From positions 930,001-994,000 of the forward strand of contig MJGA01000006.1 of NCBI GenBank assembly GCA_001910725.1: a stretch of DNA of 64,000 nucleotides, given 5' to 3'. The first letter of the stretch is position 1. Each line of letters starts with the position of its first letter. Source of the stretch: Phanerodontia chrysosporium (taxonomy: Eukaryota; Basidiomycota; Agaricomycetes; Polyporales; Phanerochaetaceae). Both the position numbers and the translations under genes were made by a program. Shown here piece by piece: positions 48,224-59,465 of this stretch. The notes beneath the pieces are model-generated. The model had not been told where the DNA came from, did no database searches, and saw nothing but the letters and a program-made list of their open reading frames with translations.

Positions 48224-51200
48224 CTACGGTCTACGTGACCCATACGGCGGCATAAACCTAGGATCGACAACTGACTGACCAAACGCCTGACTCTGGGCAT
48301 CGCCAGCAGCGACAAGGTCTTCCATGACAGCCTGTGCGGGCTGCAAACCGGGGTACCCCGAGCCCATCGCATGGATGTACGACCCCCACTCGTCCCACCT
48401 ACAGACCGTCGATGAGCTAGGGGCTGCGAAACTACGGAACAAGAACTCACTCGAACCCCTCCGGCACGCTCTGCCACATCGCCCACGCGTCCTGCCGCGC
48501 GCCCGCAGGGAGCGACGGCATCGGCGGGTACGTGTCGGCGGTCGTGCTGCCGGGCGTCGGCCACTCCTGCGCGGGCACGCTCGCGGCGGCGGCGGCGCGG
48601 GCCAGTCCGCGTGCCGGCTCTGGATCGTGTCGAGGACCTGCGCGATCGTGTCCATAGCCATCGGCTGCGGCGAGCGTCGGTCCTGCGGGAAGACCGCGCG
48701 CTGCGGATTGTCGTGAGACAGCACGGGCGCAGGCGCAGGCGCGGCCCGAAGTCCGCGCTGGAGCCGAACGAGGGCGGGTGTGCGCGCGCCTTGTCCTTCG
48801 AGCGCGCCGTAAACACGGAGTCGAGCGAGGGTCGGGCTCGGGCTCCGGCGGAGTGTGGCTCTGCGCGTCTGCAGAGCGCGGCTGGCTGAAGACGCTCGGG
48901 AGAGGTCGTACTCGAGCCACGGTGCGACGGGGTCGCTGCGATACACGTCGAGATTGAACGCCTCCATGCGCTGCTTGCTGCCGTCTACAGAGCTCTGTGA
49001 CACCGAGCGGCGTTGGATCGCACCCAAGGCAACTGTTGCTCGCCGCTGCGGCGGCAGCGGATGGGCTTAATGTCTGACTCGCCGGTTTTAGCTCGCGCGG
49101 GTCCACGATGTTGCTTGATGCTGCGAATGACAGCGGCATGGCTGGATGACGGTAAAGGAAGGTCCCAGACGACGGCAAGTTCGTAGAGCATGTCCCATAG
49201 TCGACCAGCGGTATGCCACCTGCATCGCGCGATCAGCCACCACCGTTTCTCACAAAGCATTCTGTCTTACCGGACTTCCATGACCTTCAGCATGTCCATC
49301 GACTTGTGCACGTCCGCCATCTCCTTCATCTCCTTCACAGTATTCCGCTCGCCGAGTACTCTCCGCCCGTCATTCCCCGCCCACATGTTCAACATCAGGA
49401 CGATGCCAGACGTAAAGAGTGGTATCTGGGGTGCACAAAGCGTCAGGACATGCCCTTGTGCAACAGTGTGGCGGACGCACCATGTTGTGATGCAGCACCC
49501 CAAGCGACGAGTGCGACCCCTGGCCGAGTCTTCGGCAGAGGACGTCAGAGACGTGTACGCAGGACCGAGCCGCGTTCGTGCATATCGAGAGACTCGGGAA
49601 ACGGGCAGACGCAGATAGTGGCGGGAACGTCGTCGCTGCCGACATCCCTCTGCGTGACGCGATAAAGGGCCGGTGGATCGTAATTTGGAGATTGTAGAAC
49701 GCAGCGTGCAACACGGCAGACTGAGAAAGGAATACTGTGTTCGGATTTCGATGGTCCCATTTGACTACGACCCGAAGACATCAGCTTAAGGCTTCTTGGT
49801 TGACTAGTAGAACTTACGATGGGGTGGGAGGCTATCCAGCCAGTTGTTCAGGGCTGAGTCGAGCTCGGCGACGATACGCTCTTCCCACTGCGGCCCGACA
49901 AATCCCAGAATCGTCCGCGACTTGCTGGTCGAATACTGCATTAGCATTGCTATCAGCTCCCCGGTCGGATACATTCACTAGAGAGAGTCTTACAATCGTG
50001 CGCTGCGCATACGCCTGTATCTGCGTGAGCCGAAGGAGAAAATTAAACGCAACGACAACCGCAGGCTTCCCAGGTGGCTGAACGAAGCCTGGTCCCCCTG
50101 GGCTGGATGGCTCCCAATATTCGTCGTCACATTCTAGTGGAAGGTCGAGGTCGTAACTACGAAGAGTCAGATGGATGCAATGCGCCGGTGGAAAGGGACG
50201 CACTCTTCGTGTTGAATCGCGCATGGCCGGCCTAACGAGGGGCTGATTGTCCAGTCGAGGTACAATAGAGACCTGTACGAGATGAACTGAACACTCAGTG
50301 CTGAGCAATAGCAAGGAGGCGATAACAACACTGACCAGAACGCGCGCTTCAGCTGCTCCTCCTCGACTGACGGTGTAGGGCTGTACGTCTTTTTCCTGTG
50401 CGCACCCATGTCCATTGCAAGCCGAAGTCCGACACCAGTAATCCACCGAGCTGCTTCTGGGCTCGAGGAGCCTCTCAGGTACATGCTCGCCAACTGTCGA
50501 ACAAAACCACAAATGAGCGGCATTTCCCAGCAAGGCAACGCGTTCTACGCACACATGCACCCTGGAGGTCAAACAAGTTCGGTGCACCGTAGAGCGCCTT
50601 GCGGCCGAAGCGGACCTGCTTGAACCACTTCCAGCCGGCCGAGTGCCACTCCTCGTCGTCCTCGCCCTCGCGCCAGAAGTCGTCCTGGACGCTCTCGGGG
50701 CCGAGGCCGGCGTCGGCGAGCGGGTGGTCGTGGACGGTCACGCGGCCGGCGTCGTCGCCGACGCCGAGGAGCACGGTGCGGTCCGTCGCCCAGCGCGAGC
50801 CGAGCGCGCACGCGAGGAGGACGACGGCGCCAAAGTCCTCGTCGAGCAGGTGCCGCCCGCGCGCGAGGTCGCGCTCGAGCGTCGGCCGGTGCAGCACCGG
50901 CACGTACGTATTCTGGATCTCGAAGTACGTGTCGAGCAGCGTCCGCAGCAGCGCCGCGTGCGGGAACGTGAACTTGGTTGGCGGCAGCGGCAGCGCCCAC
51001 TATCCTGCGCGTCAGCTGCGCCGAGGTCGGGGAAGAGCGTGGACTTACCGGGTGGTGCGCGCCGTAGTTGGGGCAGCCGCACGGGAGCAGGTCCGGCTGT
51101 GCCTCGCGGTCGTGCTTCTCGCCCGCACCGGGGCTGCTGGTGGGGCTGTCGTGCTCCATGTCTGGCGAGCTGTCCTCGAGGATGCCCGCGCTGCGCCAGT

Positions 51201-52320
51201 ACTCGCTCTTCATGTCCACCGCGGTCCGCAGCATCGCGAAGTGGCTGCTCTTGCCAAAGAACCGCCGGTCGAGTGCCAGCGCGTTGAGCGCCGTCTGGTT
51301 CATCGGCGGCATCGAGGACCGCCGCGCCAGGGGCACCGGCGTGGACATGCTCCGCGCATGTGTGCGCGACCCCCCGGGGTCAGGCGAGTCCGTCGAGGCG
51401 GGCGAGTCGCCGCTGCCTTCGGGGTCTGAGAGCCGCATACTCTGGTGGATCTGGTTCAGCCGCTGCGAGAGCGAGTTACGGACCGTGAGCTCGTCGTCGG
51501 ACGGCAGGAGGTCGTCGGGGCTGGCGGTCATGTCGAGCGACGCCGAGCGACTCTGCATGTGCTTCCGCGAGGCCGCGAGCGAAGGGACGGCGGAGAGCAC
51601 GCTGCTGGAGCCGGCAGCGGGAGCGGGGGGAGGCGAGCCGAGGGACGGTGGAATGGCATGTGAGAAGTCTGGACCAGAGCCGGAAAGAGAACGCCTCAGA
51701 CCAGCTCCATAATCCTCGTCGTCGCTTTCCTGCTCTGCGTTGATTTTCGAGCTTTCTTCCACGGCTTGCCCAAAGTCTTCGAGGAGGTCAAAGCCGGGGC
51801 AAAGCTGCGTGTGGCGCGTTGGGGCTTGTGGGGCGCATGCAGCAGGCACGACACGCACCTTGTTAAGCAGGTCCTCTAGCTGTGATGCACGCTGCTCCAA
51901 GCGTTCGACATATCTGCAAGGCGGCGTGAGACTTGGGCGTGAGATGGCGTCATGTACTGCACACACCCTTTCGGACGCGTACGACGCTGGACAAGGTCAG
52001 TCAGGGGACACGCTGGAGACACACTGAACGCACCTTCGGAGCACTGTGTACGTAGGTGCACTCGTCATCAAAGGTGGAACAGTTTGTGCACCGCCTGCCC
52101 TCATCTCCGTCGCCTTCGGAGGAGGCTTGAGTTTGCGCTTAGGTTGTCTGAATATGCCATACTCACAGCGGACTTTGGGGGGAAGTTAGACGATGAAAGC
52201 TGACAAGCCGCTGTGCGACACACCTTTCTTCTGCCGGCACATGTCGCATGCTCGTCCGATCCTCCGCTTCTTGTGGCTCTTGCCGCCGGTACGCGCAATG
52301 TCGTCCTCCTCAGAAGACAT
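48224..52320 (-). CDS. Zn2Cys6 fungal-specific transcription factor
   Basis: A nuclear Gal4-type regulator of about 1150 residues. The start at 52320 gives MSSEEDDIARTGGKSHKKRR. The zinc cluster, joined over four exons, reads ACDMCRQKK, VRC, DGDEGRRCTNC, STFDDEC: six cysteines spaced C-x2-C-x6-C-x7-C-x2-C-x6-C. A linker (KRRTRPKG) and a short coiled coil (YVERLEQRASQLEDLLNK) follow, then a Ser/Pro-rich stretch and the fungal transcription factor domain: FPHAALLRTLLDTYFEIQNT, PTLERDLARGRHLL, YLRGSSSPEAARWITGVGLR, AMDMGAHRKK, AFWSLLYLDWTISPSLGRP. Later exons to HAAVIRSIKQH are intact. Between 48.55 and 49.1 kb (very GC rich) the frame changes at least three times before AAASVPAQEWPTPG and the final WDEWGSYIHAMGSGY. 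Target pathway unknown. Confidence 0.85.
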
Positions 52321-52962
52321 GGCTCAGCGAGATAGGAGGAGAGGCGTGTGAGTTGTGGTTATATGCGCGTGGTGAGAGTGTGGGTGGACGGCGGGGGGCG
52401 GGAGAGGAGGATGAAAGAAAGGAGATGGCGGGGCGAGAGCATGCTGAGTGAGCTCGGCGAGGACGACGTAGGCGCGGTGCAATGTCATATGCTCGATGAT
52501 CGACTCTGATCGCACGCGTCGCCTTCGTGGCGCTCGACCCCCTCGGATTTCGTAAGCAGTCTCCCTCCGTCCGCCTCCTCAGGGGCCGACGCTCGCGCCG
52601 CGCGGGCCACATCCTCTCCGACCGCCAGCACCCTGCCCGAACGTCCTCGAGACGGCCCACGGCGCGCCACACACATCGCCTGATGCCAGCTCGGCAGGTT
52701 GGGGTCCGCTGACTATGCCCTACCGACTAAGCTTCTCCGACTGGCCTCGGACACGCAGAGAAAGTGGGCGGAGTGGCAGAGAGCCTTCCAAACCATCGCG
52801 GACGTGACCCTCGAACTCCCGACTTTACGTGTTTGTGCGCGCCTGCGGCCAGACTGGCATCACGGACTGTCATGTGGTCAAATGATTCACTACTCAGTTT
52901 CACGCAATATCAATCGACTGCTTTAGTTCCTGATACCACAATTTGAGTAGGTTGAAGTACTA
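52321..52962. other. Upstream region of the transcription factor
   Basis: Contains a GC-rich promoter area for the Zn2Cys6 gene. Short open frames on both strands have no family resemblance. Confidence 0.4.
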
Positions 52963-52989
52963 CTGTACGAACACGACCAACTGTTCACG
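52963..52989 (+). repeat. Left terminal inverted repeat of MITE
   Basis: A 27-base arm beginning CTGTACGAACACG. It is perfectly complementary to 53109-53135. Confidence 0.9.
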
Positions 52990-53108
52990 GCTTGTGACCG
53001 TGACACTTGCGAGCAGTCGAGTTCACAGTTCAGCGCCCGCCAAAACTGGCCCCTGTGACCCGGGACCCCAGTTCACAGACGGCCAGTTCACGGCCTCCGT
53101 GACCGTGA

Positions 53109-53135
53109 CGTGAACAGTTGGTCGTGTTCGTACAG
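53109..53135 (-). repeat. Right terminal inverted repeat of MITE
   Basis: A 27-base arm ending CGTGTTCGTACAG, the exact complement of the left arm, followed by TA. Confidence 0.9.
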
Positions 53136-53381
53136 TATTCGTGGTCACCTAATAGCCAGAAGGCTTCGACTACGCCCATGTCAATGAAACTACTAAACCT
53201 ATCAGACTCTCAACACCAAATCGCGACCAAGCAATGCTCACACGGGTAAGTCAAGTGGCCGAAGCTTCTCTCTTGCATACGTATATTCATCCCAAATCAA
53301 GTCTAGCGCTATGCAGATCGTAGTACATATCATTCCTTCGAGCCTTGCCATGTGACCCTACCACCGCCGGTCTATGTTCTC

Positions 53382-54253
53382 CTAAACATAGGAGATGGTG
53401 ACGCTCGACCCGCTCGTCGAGACAGAAGTCAGCTGCGAGTTCTGGTAGATGTCGAACACGGTCCCGCTGCCCGCGCCAAACTGCTGGCCCGCGTTCGTGG
53501 TCGCGACCGCGTTGGTGAAGGTGACGGTGCCAAAGTCGGCGAACGGGACGAGCCCGCCGTTCTCCTCAAAGTCCTCGACGATCCACTCCGCGTCCTGCTC
53601 GCAGAGCGCATACGGGCTCTCGATCTCGACGCCGACCTCCTGCCCGTTGCTGTTGTTGATCACGTACGCGTATCCGAGCGTCGTGCTCGCCGCCTGCACG
53701 ATCAGCGTCACGCTGTCGCCCGGGCTGAAGCTGATCCCGCTGAAGTCGTACGCGTAGTCCGGGTACCACTCGAACCAGGCTGCAGGCGGGGGCGTGAGCT
53801 CGCGGGCGCGCACACCACAGGAGATCACGCGCGACGCACCGTCGTACGACACCGCGCCATACTCGATGACAAAGTCGAGCCCGGTCTGCAGGATGGCGTT
53901 TCCGCACGTGTCGCCGTCGATGCCGACCCAGGCGGACGCCGCGGCGGGCTGCCCGTTGGGCGAGCTCGGCACCGGGACCGTGAACGTGCCCTCGACGGTC
54001 TGCCAGGTGCCCTGTTGCCCGACTGTCAGTGCATGCGGGACGCAGCCACGGCGGAGACACCTACCGCGCCCGTGCTGATGACGGAGCCGGCCCAGTTCGA
54101 GCTGTACTCGACGTGGGTCGCGTTCATGATCTTGGGCTGCGACGAGCCCCGCGAACGGCGGGCCGTGCGTGCGTCGAAGCGTTCCTTGGCGGTGGGGAGC
54201 GCGAACGCGGCCACGGCAAGGAGAACGTTGAGAAAGAGGGCCGAGAAGAGCAT
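53382..54253 (-). CDS. G1 family (eqolisin) glutamic endopeptidase, intact
   Basis: A secreted acid peptidase of 272 residues. Exons 54253-54065 and 54011-53382. The signal peptide MLFSALFLNVLLAVAAFALP is followed by a basic propeptide (ERFDARTARRSRGSSQ) with RR sites for processing. The mature fold starts around HVEYSSNWAGSV. Then come GTWQTVEGTFTVPVP, SAWVGIDGDTCGNAILQTG (probable catalytic Gln), AAWFEWYPDYAYDFSG (probable catalytic Glu) and LCEQDAEWIVEDFEENGGLV. It ends VSTSGSSVTISYV. All frames agree. Like relatives in wood-decay fungi it probably digests extracellular protein at low pH. The broken copy at 10.5 kb shares the same intron position. Confidence 0.93.
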
Positions 54254-54336
54254 GCTGTCGCTGGGCCTGTAGTTGCGGGGCTTGTCGAGGGAGGAGAGGC
54301 AAGAGACCTGGGACTCTCAGTAGCCTCTGAACGAGT

Positions 54337-54344
54337 CTTTATAG
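54337..54344 (-). promoter_or_regulatory. TATA box of the intact G1 peptidase
   Basis: CTATAAAG reads on the minus strand 84 bases upstream of the start codon at 54253. Position and sequence fit a fungal TATA box. Confidence 0.55.
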
Positions 54345-56113
54345 ACCGACGGCGGTACTACCAATGTTGTCTACGGTTGGGTAGACCTTCGAACAGCTTC
54401 GCCCGTATTCGCCCCAGGTTCATCCGCACATGGTGTAGCCATGGCTCTCCTGTGGACGAGGCCCAGACGCAAACGCGCACGGTCCAAACGAGCACCAATT
54501 GCGGTGATCGCAAGGATGAATAATTCATAGAGGTCGCCTGACGATTTGCACCTAGAGGGTTCTGTCAGCAAGCCATGTGGAAAGATCATACATTTTGTAT
54601 CCCAAAGCGAACTTACGCTGAGCTTGTGCGGCACTGGTCCCGGCGCTGTTCAGAGTGCATTGACAGGGAGCAGAGGAGGTTATGCCGGCCGATATCAAGA
54701 GTGACAGCGGCAAGGGTCCAAGAAGCCTTTTCGTCATCGTCTACTGCCAGTGAGGTGAGTGACATTGATCATGTATATCACACGAACACACCTGATGATG
54801 CCCAAGTAAATATTCGGCAGCGTTCAGCTCTGTTTTGGCCTAGGTATCAGTACGAGAAGACGCGACCGCATGTGTAGAATGCGAGAGATTTCGCTTCAGT
54901 CCGCTACCTCCGAACAATGCGGGCCGGTGCTCCGAGTGTTCTTTGTGGCGCTGACGTGAGGGCGGACGGCGTCAAGCCGTGCACGCGTGTTGCGGCGCAC
55001 GTTGCGTCGTCGACTCCTGGGGTGGCCGTCACGTTACCAGATCTGCGGGAGTCGCGGAGGAGCGGCACGTCCGGCATCCTCTGGTGTGCTGTGTGGTCCT
55101 GTCAGGGCCTGGACAGCACTCGCCATCCGCATACTCGGTAGTCTACAAACGTTTTTGGACAGAGCAGAAATAGCTTCGACTACGGCATGAACGTAAGTCC
55201 GTAGAGTCAAACGGGAGGTATCATGCGGCCTGGCGCGAGCAGCACGTAATGGCCCGTCTAGGACGCGGTAGGTCAGTTGCCGGGACGACAGAGCTATGTG
55301 TGTACTTACCAGCTTCACTACTATAGTGCGACATCATATGATGCTGCGTAGAAGTTACATCTCGATCCTAGGACGTCTTGGGAGTCGAAGCGAAGGCGTC
55401 GCTACTTCACAGAAGGCCCGCCATCGTCAGACGGCTGGAAGAACGAGTCGGAGGATCATCGTCTCTGAGACGTAGCCTACATCGACAATAACGATGCAGA
55501 GGAAAGCAATGCGTATCGGCGAAAGGTCCGCTCAGAGGTGTCGCACCCAGACGTGGCTGTCCGGACCAAGAGCCAAGAGACGCCGGCAAGCACGCGAGAG
55601 GTGCCTGGACCCCAGGAGACCTACTGCGATTACTGCACGTCCAAAGAACCAAAAACGCGCCCTTCTGTCGGCAGATCTGCGACATGGTGCTACTGTAGTC
55701 ACGCTGCAAGCTCGGTAGCAACAGCACAGCTGTGCTGAGAGACACATTGACATGACCTGCGGTGTAGAGTGCCCGGGGTCCTGTACATGTTACTCCCGCG
55801 ATTCTTGGCGTTGCCGCCTGTGGCCGCCAACAATCGAGTCGCTGCGGACCTCTGTAATCCTCAAAATCACGGGCGAAATTGCATGTGTGCATGCGTACAC
55901 ATACTGACGCGGCATCAACAGTTGGGTGTTGGGTGCCTGGTACGGTATGACGCAAAACTGGCTTGACCGCCGACGCGCACGTATATTATGCTGCACGTAA
56001 GCCCATAACCACTTGGTGCAGCTCGGACTGAAACGCGGATCGACGCGGCTCAGGGTGCTCCCCGATCTTGTGTCTTTGCGCGTCGCGTTTCACTTCTACG
56101 CGTCCTTGCGGCT
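54345..56113. other. Gene-poor region
   Basis: Apart from promoter sequence at each end, I find only open frames without motifs (the longest, 55407-55955 minus, 182 codons). No repeat or RNA gene was seen. Decayed or unusual genes cannot be excluded. Confidence 0.35.
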
Positions 56114-56120
56114 TATATAA
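56114..56120 (+). promoter_or_regulatory. TATA box of alpha/beta hydrolase at 56.2 kb
   Basis: TATATAA lies 94 bases before the start codon at 56214, in a fitting core-promoter position. Confidence 0.55.
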
Positions 56121-56213
56121 CAGCAGAGCGTGATCGCCGCACATATTAACGTATGTATACAGAGCTCACGGTCAGTTACAGCAGTGCACAAGTGGCCCGT
56201 ACCACTGCCCACC

Positions 56214-57025
56214 ATGTCCAACGAATCCTTTGCCGAGATCGTGGCTCTCCCATCGAACAAGCATACCTACGTTGAGAAGCACGGTCCAGTGGGGATTTCT
56301 ACCCCGGCAGACATCCCAATCCTCTTTATCCACGGCTTCTACATGACCCTCAGAGCCTGGGACACCATCCACCCGCACTTCCCGGACCGCACACGCATCG
56401 CGTACGATGTCACGCCGCACGGCCAGACAGGCGCGTCCAGCACACCACCCACGATGGCCGCGCTCGCCGCACAGGCGCGCGACGTGCTCGCACACTTTGG
56501 GTACACGCAGGCCGTCGTCGTCGGACACTCGAGCGGGGCGCTGATCGCGCTGCAGCTTTCCCAGGACTTCCCGGGAGCGTGCAGCAGCTCGTGCTCCTCA
56601 CGCCGGTGGAGGTGCCCATCACGGCCTTCATGAAGACCGAAGGCCCCACATGGGTCCGCTTGACCACCAACGCGGCTGGTGCCGACGCCCACGTCTCGTT
56701 CCTCGGCCCCCGTGCGCGCACGGACCCCACGTTCGTCGACGCGGTGCACCGCAACTTCGAAATCCATGCAGACCGGAAGGAGGCAATGGATGCGTTTTAC
56801 GAGGCGCTCACAAAGTTCGAGTTTCGAGGGCTGGGTGGCGCGGTGCCATGGATCGTCGGTGCCCAGGATGATTGGATACAACCTGCAGAATCTATCCAAA
56901 ATACCCACGAATGCATAGGGTTGATCCCAGCCATGTTTTCAATGTACCGGGGGCCATTTCGTCATGTGGGAGGTCCGAACGATATCGTTGATATTCTACA
57001 GAAGATTTTGACGAAGACGTCATGA
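56214..57025 (+). CDS. Alpha/beta hydrolase
   Basis: A single-exon hydrolase of about 270 residues. The first part has ADIPILFIHGFYMTLRAWDT (oxyanion HG), YDVTPHGQTGASS, and the nucleophile elbow VVVGHSSGALIALQLS. The second part has QQLVLLTPVEVPITAF, an acidic residue in WIVGAQDDWIQP, and FRHVGGPND with a probable catalytic histidine near the C-terminus. The frame changes at 56573-56575; adding one G to the GGG run reads DFPGSVQQLVLL across the join. It resembles fungal hydrolases related to non-haem chloroperoxidase-like proteins. The substrate is not predictable. No introns were detected, unusual here. Confidence 0.8.
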
Positions 57026-57360
57026 AGTGAGCACTGCAGCGACTACTGGCGCGGGAGTCTGACTTGCATCTGGAGCATCAGTAGCAGGAATAGATATCTC
57101 AGGGTCTAGTATTGTAGTATCTGCTTTGTTGTCGCATAGTGTAATGATAGTAAGTGCTTTGGGAACGCGTCTGAGCGTTGGAGCTCGCGTGGCAACACGT
57201 GACTGCATCGTGAGAGTTCAGTACCTCTTCGCGAAGTCGCGACGCCCGACGTCTGCGACCCATCTCCGAGCGAGTCGTCTGCTCAGCCGGCTACGACTTG
57301 ACCACACTGTGCACCACGACGATAGGCCCCCGTGCACAGGGGCTCAGATTACTACTCTGG
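57026..57360. other. Intergenic spacer
   Basis: Separates the hydrolase stop from PIGU on the same strand. No clear TATA box. Nothing else recognised. Confidence 0.4.
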
Positions 57361-58982
57361 ATGGACTTCGACGTTGTTTTCCCTTGCCTCGCGGCTGGAA
57401 GACTGCTGTTGGCGTATGTCCACCTTCCGAACGCGCTGCAACACGACCACCAACTCTCTACGCCACTCACGTCCTACCCGCGCTGTCTGTGACCTTCTTT
57501 CTTGCCTTGCGCTCCGACTGACCTGGCGCTCAGTGCAGGAAGGCTTGTATCTCTTCCGTCACGGCATTGATCCATACTCTGGCGGACTGTTCAGACATGT
57601 TAGTCTTTATGCGCATGACTACACACATACGCTCATACGTTGTGACAGTCGCCTCTGCTTCTGTCTCTATTCAGCACTATCCTTCCTCTCAACCGCCACA
57701 CTTCTGCTCTACTATGGACGGCTTCCGACGTATTGGGTGCCTGGGCACTCGTGCAGATCTGGCGAGCACGTCAGCAGCTGCGGACAAAGACCTCGAGAGA
57801 TAGCTTGATTGCTGCAGTGTACGTCCTTTCCCTCATGCTGCGCGAACTGCTGTCTCAGCTAACCTCAGGGCATGAAGATACCTCTTGAATCCGTATATCC
57901 TACTGCCCTCCCTCGCTTTGTCGACAGCCACATTCGAGAATGCGCTGCTGCTTCTCAGCATCATGTTCGCATGTCGAGGTGCGTTCTGTCATTGTTTCAG
58001 GGAATGCATTGGTTGACGCCCACCTACGCTAGGGAAAGCGTCACCAGCTGTGCTCATGCTTGCAATCACAACGCATCTCTCGCTCACCGGTGCACTGTAT
58101 CTGCTTCCGCTTGCGCTCCTGCTCTTGACAACGCCAGTCTCGTACCTTGCCTCACCCCGGCCGTATCCGTATGGACTACGTGAGATCGTACATCGAATCG
58201 CTCCTTTCGCGGTGGAATACGCTGTGTATATGCTAATACTAGCGGGCGCGGCGACGCTGGTATCCGGAGGTTGGGGATGGATGGGCAAGACGTGGGGTGC
58301 AATGTGCGTCTACCTTCTGCCTTCGAGCGACACACAATCTGACGCTTCACAGGTTGACACTCCCAGATCTGACGCCCAACGTCGGGCTTTGGTGGTACTT
58401 CTTTACTGAGATGTTCGACCACTTCCGGCCATTCTTCCTCATGGTCTTCTCAGTGAGCGACCCTTCCCCTTCTCCTCGGAGCCTCATTGATGTCCTGGCT
58501 CAGATACATCTTGCCATCTACCCACTCCCCTTGTCGATCAAATTCCAGCACGACCTGCTTTACGCGGCGTACGTGCTCACAGGCCTACTCGCAACGTTTC
58601 AAGCCCTACCCGTCGCTCGCTGACGCAGGGCTTTTCGTGAGCATGGCCGCGCTCTTCCCCGAGACCTATGCGCGTATGTTCACAATGTCTTCTCCGATGA
58701 CGCACACGCTCACACCGTAGAACAGACATGCGCACACCATTCCCGACGCTACTCGTGCACGTGCATTGTGCACTGCTTCTCCCGCTTTTCCACCACCTGT
58801 GGCTCGGCGCGGGCACAGGCAACGCCAACTTCTTCTATGCGAGCACGCTCGTGTGGGGCGTCGGCATGGGCCTCAGTGTTGCGGACGCGGTGTGGTCCGG
58901 CCTCGTGGCAGGCATCAGAGGTAGCGCGAAGAAGGATAGCAATAGTACAACGTGGGAGTCTTGGGAGATTACTCAGGAGTAG
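57361..58982 (+). CDS. PIGU: GPI transamidase subunit PIG-U (yeast Gab1)
   Basis: An ER multi-pass subunit of the complex that attaches GPI anchors to proteins. Eight exons: 57361-57484, 57534-57598, 57649-57818, 57878-57978, 58048-58303, 58353-58452, 58504-58673, 58726-58982; about 413 residues. Family signs are PLTSYPR, LQEGLYLFRHGIDPYSGGLF, SPLLLSLFSTILP, VYLLNPYILLPSLALSTATF, and above all WWYFFTEMFDHFRPFFLMVF and LAIYPLPLSIKF. FKPYPSLADAGLFVSMAALF, LFHHLWLGAGTGNANFFYAS follow. About nine hydrophobic segments are visible. One frame change near 58595 (ACGTTTCAAG) is cured by removing a T to give TFKPYP; this is the only clear extra base in the window. Confidence 0.88.
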
Positions 58983-59388
58983 TGTGTCGACTGTTCTACT
59001 AAGTGTTGGTGTGTCAATTCGCTTAGGAGTGCCGTTCGCAGTGACTTTGCGAAGTGTAGTCAATCTCGCTTGTGTACACGCTCATCTAGAATTCAACCAC
59101 GCTTCGACTCTTCGTCAATGGATGTGACAGCCAATGACGTGAAGCAGCCGATTGCCAACCTTCTCGTAGTCGCGAAATCGTGTTCAAACTGCTGGAGCAC
59201 GTCCGACTCGAAACTCGAAGCAAGTCGTAAGTTATACTCAGATATCCTTTTCTACACGCTGGCCGCGGCCGTCCCCAAGAATCTGCGGGATGGGTTCCCA
59301 GTACTCGGAGTGTGAAGCCCAGTGCCCGCACGCTTGGCTGATGCCCTGGTTACGGGATGAGAATGATACCTGAGATGGAAAAATCAAA
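58983..59388. other. Intergenic spacer
   Basis: No coding exon recognised between PIGU and the tRNA gene. Confidence 0.4.
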
Positions 59389-59391
59389 AAA
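59386..59391 (-). terminator. Pol III terminator of tRNA-Glu
   Basis: A T6 run on the minus strand (AAAAAA on plus) begins four bases after the tRNA 3' end. A second run of five follows. This is the standard RNA polymerase III stop. Confidence 0.7.
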
Positions 59392-59394
59392 TGT

Positions 59395-59465
59395 TCCGAC
59401 ACGGGGAATCGAACCCCGGGCTATCGCGTGAGAGGCGATAATGTTAGCCACTACACCATATCGGA
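59395..59465 (-). tRNA. tRNA-Glu(CUC): tRNA-Glu (anticodon CUC), intronless
   Basis: The minus strand folds into a full cloverleaf of 71 bases. Acceptor arms TCCGATA and TGTCGGA pair with one G-T pair. The D arm contains GTGTAGTGGTTAACA (box A region). The anticodon stem ATCGC/GCGAT surrounds the loop CTCTCAC, giving anticodon CTC for GAG codons. The T arm CGGGGTTCGATTCCCCG has a perfect stem and box B GGTTCGATTCC. No intron. CCA is not encoded, as usual in eukaryotes. Confidence 0.97.

Larger units (their letters stand above)
52963..53135. mobile_element. MITE with 27-base perfect terminal inverted repeats, TA target site
   Basis: The left end 52963-52989 starts CTGTACGAACACGACCAACT and its exact complement ends the element at 53109-53135. 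Both ends are flanked by TA (52961-52962 and 53136-53137), the duplication made by Tc1/mariner-type transposases. The element is 173 bases, too short to code for a transposase. The inside contains GTTCAC-type motifs repeatedly (near 52983, 53021, 53070 and 53085, and complement near 53110) and two direct copies of GTGACCGTGAC (52995-53005 and 53098-53108). It sits between the transcription factor and the G1 peptidase, in no gene. Family assignment from the TA flank is inferred. Confidence 0.85.

Noticed and set aside
50569..51966. A 465-codon open frame as a complete product
   Set aside because: Its N-terminal two thirds are a true exon of the Zn2Cys6 factor, but the Arg/Ala-rich end is read-through past an intron donor near 51048.
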